Below, in pieces: positions 59,083 through 64,000 of a DNA stretch of 64,000 bases. The notes below the pieces were generated by a model. It was not told the origin of the DNA. It did not search any database and saw nothing but the letters and a program-made list of their open reading frames with translations. This stretch comes from Edaphosphingomonas laterariae (lineage in GTDB: Bacteria > Pseudomonadota > Alphaproteobacteria > Sphingomonadales > Sphingomonadaceae). The position numbers were made by a program, and so were the translations under genes. The stretch's first letter is position 1, and every line of letters begins with the position of its first letter. The DNA lies in the NCBI RefSeq assembly GCF_900188165.1, contig NZ_FZOS01000002.1:225818-289817 (forward strand), read 5' to 3'.

Positions 59083-60001
59083 CGGCCCTTCGGATGGCGA
59101 CGTGATCGATACGCCTGCCGGGCTCGGTTCCGCGCTGGAACGGGTGGCGGCCGAAATCGACCGGCATTTCGATCTGTTGCTCGAAGTTCCGGACGATGCG
59201 CGCGGCCGGCTCTATGCTGCTATGCGCCACGCCGCGATCGGCGGGGGCAAAAGGCTGCGGCCGTTGCTCGTCTGCGCCGCGTGCGATCTCTTCCATGTCG
59301 ATCGCATGGCCGCGATGCGTGTCGCCACGGCGATCGAATGCATCCATGTCTATTCGCTGATCCACGATGACCTGCCGTGCATGGACGATGATGACGTCCG
59401 TCGCGGCAAGCCCACCGTCCACAAGGCGTTCGACGAGGCGACGGCGGTTCTGGCCGGCGATGCGCTCCACGCGGTCGCGTTCGAAATCCTGGCCGACGAT
59501 TCCACCCATGCCGATCCCTTTGTGCGGATCGAACTGGTGGCGGAACTCGCCCGCGCCTCCGGCCCGGCGGGCATGGCCGGCGGGCAGGCGATGGATCTCG
59601 CCGCCGAAACCGAAAGCTTCGATCTGCCGACGGTCACTCGGCTCCAGCAGCTCAAGACCGGCGCGCTGATCGGCTTCTGCCTCGAAGCGGGGGCGATCAT
59701 GGGGCATGTGCCGCCCGAAGGCCGTGGCCGCCTGCGCGCTTATGCCCGCGATGTCGGCCTCGCCTTCCAGATCGTCGATGATCTGCTGGATGTCGAAGGC
59801 GATGCCGAAACCACCGGCAAGGCGGTCGGCAAGGATGCGGCCGCCGGCAAGGCGACCTTCGTCTCGCTGCTCGGCCAGGAACGCGCGCGCCAGCAGGCCG
59901 AAATGCTGGTCGAACAGGCTATTTCGCATCTTGCCGGCTTCGGCCAGGAAGCCGATCTGCTCCGCGCGGTTGCCGCTTATGTTATCGAAAGGGATCGTTG
60001 A
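59072..60001 (+). CDS. ispA: Polyprenyl (farnesyl) diphosphate synthase
   Basis: A 309-residue trans-prenyltransferase from the ATG at 59072. The first Asp-rich motif [10 protein letters not shown] starts at residue 99, and the second, DDLLD, at 236; [10 protein letters not shown] and [16 protein letters not shown] are also present. It condenses isopentenyl and allylic diphosphates to farnesyl diphosphate for undecaprenyl, quinone and carotenoid synthesis. It is co-transcribed with xseB and abuts coaD. Confidence 0.93.
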   Translation: MPADGPSDGDVIDTPAGLGSALERVAAEIDRHFDLLLEVPDDARGRLYAAMRHAAIGGGKRLRPLLVCAACDLFHVDRMAAMRVATAIECIHVYSLIHDDLPCMDDDDVRRGKPTVHKAFDEATAVLAGDALHAVAFEILADDSTHADPFVRIELVAELARASGPAGMAGGQAMDLAAETESFDLPTVTRLQQLKTGALIGFCLEAGAIMGHVPPEGRGRLRAYARDVGLAFQIVDDLLDVEGDAETTGKAVGKDAAAGKATFVSLLGQERARQQAEMLVEQAISHLAGFGQEADLLRAVAAYVIERDR

Positions 60002-60505
60002 ATGAAGCGCGTCGGGGTCTATCCGGGCACGTTCGATCCGATCACATTGGGTCATATCGATATCATCCGGCGCGGCGCCAAGCTGGTCGACAAGCTGGTC
60101 GTCGGTCTGTCGACCAATCCGTCCAAGACGCCGATGTTCACGATCGAGGAACGGCTGGCGATGATCCGCCGCGAAGTGGCCGGGATCGACGGCGATATCG
60201 AAGTCGTCACGTTTGATTCGCTGCTGATGGATTTCGCCGATCGCGAAGGTGCCAGCATCATCGTTCGCGGGTTACGCGCCGTCTCCGATTTCGAGTATGA
60301 ATATCAGATGGCGGGCATGAACCAGCAGCTGAACGATCGTGTTGAAACGGTCTTCCTGATGGCGGATGTCAGCCTGCAGCCGATCGCTTCGCGGCTGGTG
60401 AAGGAAATCGCGCTATATGGCGGCGCGATCGACAAGTTCGTGCCGGCGGCCGTCGCGGCGGAAGTGGGCGCGCGCGTGGCGACGATCGGGCGCAAGGGCA
60501 ACTGA
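60002..60505 (+). CDS. coaD: Phosphopantetheine adenylyltransferase
   Basis: A 167-residue CoaD: VGVYPGTFDPITLGHIDIIRRGAKL with the T/HxGH-type nucleotidyl-transfer motif, STNPSKTPMFTIEERLAMI, and IVRGLRAVSDFEYEYQMAGMNQQLNDRVETVFLMADVSLQPIASRLVKEIALYGG. It makes dephospho-CoA from phosphopantetheine and ATP. It starts immediately after the ispA stop. Confidence 0.96.
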   Translation: MKRVGVYPGTFDPITLGHIDIIRRGAKLVDKLVVGLSTNPSKTPMFTIEERLAMIRREVAGIDGDIEVVTFDSLLMDFADREGASIIVRGLRAVSDFEYEYQMAGMNQQLNDRVETVFLMADVSLQPIASRLVKEIALYGGAIDKFVPAAVAAEVGARVATIGRKGN

Positions 60506-60566
60506 GCGTTCAGCAACAGGCAAGGGGTTTCGGGGCATGGCGCTGGCCGCCCCGTCGGGAGAATAA

Positions 60567-61274
60567 GTGTCGATGCGTTTGAAGATCCTGCTGGCCACCG
60601 TCACCGGCCTGTTCGCATGTCACGCCGCCTTCGCGCAGGAAGCCGCCCCGGTGGCGCCTGTCGCGCCCGTGACGGCGCCGGCGCCCGATCCCGCCAATAT
60701 CCTCGACCTCGAATTGTCGACCGGCGGCACGGTCAAGATCCTGATGCGGCCGGACAAGGCGCCGCATCATGTGGAACGTATCCGCACGTTGGCCAATCGC
60801 GGCTTTTATGACGGCCTCGTCTTCCACCGCGTGATCGAAGGCTTCATGGCGCAGGGCGGCGATCCCAGCGGCGATGGCAGCGGCGGTTCCGAGCTGCCGG
60901 ACCTCAAGGCCGAGTTCAACGATATGCCGCACGTCCGCGGCGTGCTGTCGATGGCGCGCGCCGAAGCGGAGGATAGCGCCAACAGCCAGTTCTTCATCAT
61001 GTTGTCGCCGATGCTGCGGCTCGACGGCAAATATACCGCGGTCGGCCGCGTCATCTCCGGCATGCAATATGTCGATGCGATCGAACGGGGCGAGCCGCCG
61101 GCCAATCCGTCGCGGATCGTCCGTGCCCGCACCGAAGCGGCCGAACCGACGCTTCCGGTGGCTGCGGCTACGGCGACCGCCCCGGCCACGCCGGTCGAGG
61201 ATGCGGTCGGCAAGAAGGCGGTCGAAAGCGTGCTGCGCGGCGACCTGCAGGAAGACAAGCCGAAGAAGAAGTAA
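60567..61274 (+). CDS. Exported cyclophilin-type peptidylprolyl isomerase
   Basis: A 235-residue protein, start GTG (60567). Signal peptide 1-23 (ending AFA), an Ala/Pro linker and a cyclophilin domain: APHHVERIRTLANRGFYDGLVFHRVIEGFMAQGGDPSGDGSGG, SMARAEAEDSANSQFFIMLSPMLRLDGKYTAVGRVISGMQYVDAIERGEPP. The C-terminus is Ala/Lys-rich. It should speed proline isomerisation in periplasmic folding. It lies between coaD and queA, a common sphingomonad order. Confidence 0.93.
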   Translation: MSMRLKILLATVTGLFACHAAFAQEAAPVAPVAPVTAPAPDPANILDLELSTGGTVKILMRPDKAPHHVERIRTLANRGFYDGLVFHRVIEGFMAQGGDPSGDGSGGSELPDLKAEFNDMPHVRGVLSMARAEAEDSANSQFFIMLSPMLRLDGKYTAVGRVISGMQYVDAIERGEPPANPSRIVRARTEAAEPTLPVAAATATAPATPVEDAVGKKAVESVLRGDLQEDKPKKK

Positions 61275-61301
61275 GCCCGTACAGCGTTTCAGGGGCCGGC
61301 G

Positions 61302-62327
61302 ATGCGCGTCGATCTGTTCGATTTCGATCTTCCGGCGGAGCGGATTGCGCTGCGCCCGGCCTCGCCGCGCGATTCCGCGCGGATGCTGGTGGTCGACCAG
61401 GATGGCATGGCCGATCGCATCATCCGCGATCTGCCCGATATCCTGCGTCCCGATGATCTGCTGGTGTTCAACGATACCCGCGTCATCCCCGCCCAGCTGG
61501 AAGGGCGGCGGGGCGAGGCGCGGATCGGGGCGACGCTGCACAAGCGCGAAGGGCCGCGCGCCTGGCGCGCCTTCGTCCGCAATGCCAAGCGCGTGCGCGA
61601 CGGCGATCGCATCGAATTCGGCGCGGGCGTGACGGCGCTTGCCGCGTCGCGCGGCGATGACGGCTCGATCCTCCTCGAATTCGATGGTGACGAGCCCGTC
61701 GAACTGCTGCTCGAACGCGCGGGCCGCATGCCGTTGCCGCCCTATATCGCGGGCAAGCGCGCGGCGGACGAACGCGACGCGGACGATTATCAGACGATGT
61801 TCGCGGCCGAACCCGGCGCCGTCGCCGCGCCCACTGCCGCGCTCCATTTCACGCCGGATCTGATGGCGGCGCTCGATGCGCGGGGCATCGGCCATGTCAC
61901 GCTCACCCTCCATGTCGGCGCGGGCACCTTCCTGCCGGTCAAGGCGGAAGATACCGACGATCACCGCATGCACGCCGAATATGGCCGCATCGACGCGGCC
62001 ACCGCCGACCGCCTCAACGCGGTCCGCCGGGCGGGCGGGCGGGTGATCGCGGTCGGCACCACCTCGCTGCGCCTGATCGAAAGCGCGGCGGGAGAGGATG
62101 GGATCATCCGGCCTTTCGACGGCGATACCGCGATCTTCATCACGCCCGGCTACAGGTTTCGCGGCATCGACGGGCTGATGACCAATTTCCACCTGCCCAA
62201 ATCGACCCTCTTCATGCTGGTTTCGGCGCTGATGGGCCGCGAACGGATGCAGGCGGCCTATGCCCACGCCATCGCTGACGGCTATCGCTTTTATTCTTAC
62301 GGGGATGGCAGCCTGTTGCTGCCCTGA
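61302..62327 (+). CDS. queA: tRNA preQ1(34) S-adenosylmethionine ribosyltransferase-isomerase
   Basis: A 341-residue Que[110 protein letters not shown] and [29 protein letters not shown]. It makes epoxyqueuosine from preQ1 in tRNA. Its presence shows that the host runs the queuosine pathway, the likely source of preQ0 for the prophage DpdA-like enzyme. Confidence 0.96.
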   Translation: MRVDLFDFDLPAERIALRPASPRDSARMLVVDQDGMADRIIRDLPDILRPDDLLVFNDTRVIPAQLEGRRGEARIGATLHKREGPRAWRAFVRNAKRVRDGDRIEFGAGVTALAASRGDDGSILLEFDGDEPVELLLERAGRMPLPPYIAGKRAADERDADDYQTMFAAEPGAVAAPTAALHFTPDLMAALDARGIGHVTLTLHVGAGTFLPVKAEDTDDHRMHAEYGRIDAATADRLNAVRRAGGRVIAVGTTSLRLIESAAGEDGIIRPFDGDTAIFITPGYRFRGIDGLMTNFHLPKSTLFMLVSALMGRERMQAAYAHAIADGYRFYSYGDGSLLLP

Positions 62328-62371
62328 CCCGTTGCCAAGCGCGCGCGGCCGCGCTATCCGGCGGCCCACAG

Positions 62372-62445
62372 GCGGGTATGATGTAATGGTAGCCTGTCAG
62401 CTTCCCAAGCTGAACGCGCGGGTTCGATTCCCGCTACCCGCTCCA
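62372..62445 (+). tRNA. tRNA-Gly(CCC)
   Basis: The 74-nt gene begins GCGGGTATGATGTAATGGTA and ends CTACCCGCTCCA with CCA encoded. The anticodon loop TTCCCAA between TCAGC and GCTGA gives CCC. GGTTCGATTCC is the T-arm. It is followed by an integrase remnant, so it has also been an integration target. Confidence 0.95.
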
Positions 62446-62544
62446 ATTTGCAGACCGCCGCTGCCCATCGGCGTCTTCGCAAACCCCAGAAATCAGCGAT
62501 ATTTTCTCCGCATCTGACCGCTGGAGATCGCGCGCATTTGCGCG

Positions 62545-62785
62545 CAGCGATACAAGATGGCGGATGGTGGCGGGCTGTATCTTCAGGTTCAGCCAGGCGG
62601 CGGAAAGTCGTGGAAATAATAATATCGAGACGACGGTCGGGAGCAGATATTGAGCATCGGCTCTTGCTCCGATGTCGATTGGAGTGAGGTCCGCAGGAAG
62701 CGGGATGCTGCGGGCAAAGGCCCTTCTCGGGAATCCTCGTCTGTAAAGCCCGCGAACGGCGCATCGAGACGCTCGCCAAGGCCGC
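62545..62785 (+). pseudogene. Integrase remnant next to tRNA-Gly
   Basis: In one frame from 62551 the sequence reads YKMADGGGLYLQVQPGGGKSWK then a stop; from 62656 it reads IGSCSDVDWSEVRRKRDAAGKG. These match the order of the DUF4102 integrase N-terminus (YKL.DGGGLYL.V...GGK.W and LG.YPDV.L.EAR..RDAAR). The intervening part and everything beyond about 62720 are broken by stops or shifts. It is a decayed trace of an element once inserted at tRNA-Gly. Confidence 0.8.
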
Positions 62786-63181
62786 CTAGCGGCCCACCAC
62801 TTCCTTCAATCGCTTGAGATCGCGGACGACCCATTTGGCGTCGGCCGAGAAACGCTCGTCATCCATGTCGGGCTGGCGGAACAGGGTCAGCATCACCTCC
62901 GCGCCGCGTCCATTCTGGATCACGCGCAACGGCACATAGACCTCGCTTCCATCCTCCAGCTCGACCCAATGATCCATCACGCCATGGTCATTATGCGGGG
63001 TGAACCGAATGCGGACAGGCCCTTCGGCGCCGTCCGTCAACCAGCCCCTCTTATCCTGGCGGAGTTCCGATTGCGCGAGGCCAGACGCCCATTTCGGGAA
63101 GAATTCGGGCCGCCAGATCCGATCGTAAAGCGCTTGCCAATCCCGATCGATCGAGACGCTGAAGGTGCGTGACGGCAGCAT
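62786..63181 (-). CDS. SRPBCC-type START-domain protein
   Basis: A 131-residue protein from the ATG at 63179-63181. PSRTFSVSIDRDWQALYDRIWRPEFFPKWASGLAQSELRQ begins like polyketide-cyclase/SRPBCC proteins, and MDHWVELEDGSEVYVPLRVIQNGRGAEVMLTLFRQPDMDDERFSADAKWVVRDLKRLKEVV ends like them. It should form a hydrophobic-ligand pocket; the ligand is not known. Its stop lies just beyond the integrase remnant on the other strand. Confidence 0.75.
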   Translation of the reverse strand: MLPSRTFSVSIDRDWQALYDRIWRPEFFPKWASGLAQSELRQDKRGWLTDGAEGPVRIRFTPHNDHGVMDHWVELEDGSEVYVPLRVIQNGRGAEVMLTLFRQPDMDDERFSADAKWVVRDLKRLKEVVGR

Positions 63182-63482
63182 GATCCTGTCCTCCAATGTG
63201 GCGAAGGCAGGGCTCGTACGCGGATGTCTGCGGACTGTCACGGATGGCGGACCGGCCGGGCGGTGATTTGTTGGTTCGCGGGGCCGCGCGCGTCCGCAGG
63301 GGGATGGGCGGGGCCACAGGAAAATGGGGAAGGGGGCGGGCGCGCAATCGGTAGGAATGGGCGTGTGGCAAGATGAAAGCGCTCGCTCTCAAACGAGCCA
63401 ACATATCGTCTGGGAGGCACTTTTGTACGAGATCGGGCGATCTTCGATGGAGACGCTTGGTCTCGTCGGGAAAATGGACGCT

Positions 63483-63895
63483 TGAGCAGCCCAGTACGTC
63501 GAGCTCATGCCTGATGGCGCCCGCATAGGCGTCGCCAAACAGGCGCAGGTGTACGAGCCACGGCCACAAGCTATAGACCGGCGCTCTCGCCAATCGGCCT
63601 GCAGGTCGAGGGCTTCGAAGAATGTCGCTGGAGGGTGATGGAGATGGCGGAGCAGACGGTGCTGCGCCCAGAAGTCGGGGCAGTTCCCGGTGCGGTCATT
63701 TTCGATAGCAACGGCATCGAAGCTGCAGTCGCCAGGCCAGCCATAGGGTTCGTCCGAGGCGCGATGGAGGCAGGCCAGGGCATCGGTCAGGCTACCCCAT
63801 GCCGAGCCTTGCAGGGCGCCGTCATAAGCGAGGACGGCCATCACGAGAATATCAACTCAACCGCGAAACCTCTGGGGCAGGCGCGCCTGTCGCTG
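63483..63895 (-). pseudogene. Fructosamine kinase family pseudogene (frameshifted)
   Basis: On the minus strand, LTDALACLHRASDEPYGWPGD...CPDFWAQHRLLRHL (one frame, down to about 63600) continues in a second frame as APVYSLWPWLVHLRLFGDAYAGAIRHEL. Together they follow fructosamine/ketosamine kinase order (LA.LHR....GW...W..FW..RL... R.P.Y.L...L.H..LFG..Y). The frames differ by one base near 63590-63600. The N-terminal lobe also meets a stop near 63860. The 63182-63480 stretch before it holds no gene that I can see. Confidence 0.6.
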
Positions 63896-64000
63896 TAACA
63901 GGCCTTAGCACTACTTTGGCAGAAGTTTGGCAGGGTATCTGATGAGGCTGCATCCGCAGTGAGGGCAATTCTGCGGCGGTGAGCGAGACAAGCGGTCAAG

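Noticed and set aside
60510..62369. A 619-codon minus-strand frame
   Set aside because: It is antisense to the cyclophilin and queA genes, both certain, and shows the same Arg/His-rich composition.

Overview
The window looks like a chromosome segment of a high-GC alphaproteobacterium, most probably Sphingomonadaceae. The evidence is the TonB receptor with an adjoining arylsulfatase, the paired lptG/lptF genes, the xseB-ispA-coaD-peptidylprolyl isomerase-queA order, and a codon style rich in GCC, CTG and GGC. Taxonomy is inferred from gene content only.

Layout. (1) 1-12.8 kb is chromosome. It holds a 5'-truncated arylsulfatase, a convergent TonB-dependent receptor and two periplasmic proteins. 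It then holds a GNAT-fold acyltransferase with a fatty-acid-hydroxylase-type protein, lptG/lptF, a DUF2141 protein, a diacylglycerol-kinase-type lipid kinase and a nucleotidyltransferase that resembles TAM41 phosphatidate cytidylyltransferase. The last genes may form a lipid (possibly anionic sphingolipid) neighbourhood. (2) 13,118-54,274 is a complete-looking P2-type prophage of about 41.1 kb. It sits in the 3' end of tRNA-Ser(CGA) and is bounded by a 15-bp direct repeat, with a tyrosine integrase next to the tRNA. (3) 54.3-64 kb is chromosome again: hspQ, a BlaI/BlaR1 pair, an acyl-CoA ligase, xseB, ispA, coaD, a cyclophilin, queA and tRNA-Gly(CCC). After these come an integrase relic, an SRPBCC protein and a frameshifted fructosamine-kinase-like pseudogene.

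The prophage is a mosaic. The virion genes are P2-like: portal and terminase run leftward; scaffold, capsid, small terminase, head completion, tail X, lysis genes, R and S run rightward; then J, I and fibres, V, W, sheath, tube, E/E' with a T6G slippery site, tape measure, U and D. The V/W genes lie after the J/I/fibre block, unlike P2. Control and replication are not P2-like: there is a LexA-type CI repressor facing a YdaS-type Cro over a 12-bp-periodic CTATAG operator array, a large primase-helicase, and a GapR homologue. Late regulation is P2-like: an Ogr/Delta-type zinc finger is encoded early, and four TGT-N14-ACA palindromes sit upstream of the late transcription units.

Cargo includes a BrnT/BrnA toxin-antitoxin pair with a 16-bp inverted-repeat operator, a lipoprotein, two membrane proteins, an SGNH hydrolase, an OmpR-type DNA-binding protein in the tail operon and a BRO-N antirepressor. 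Up to four DNA-modification genes are present (a Dam-like enzyme, a C5-like protein, a DpdA/TGT-like protein and a beta-class methylase). There is also a small protein that resembles the C-terminal part of the glycyl-tRNA synthetase beta subunit, which I regard as the most unusual gene in the window.
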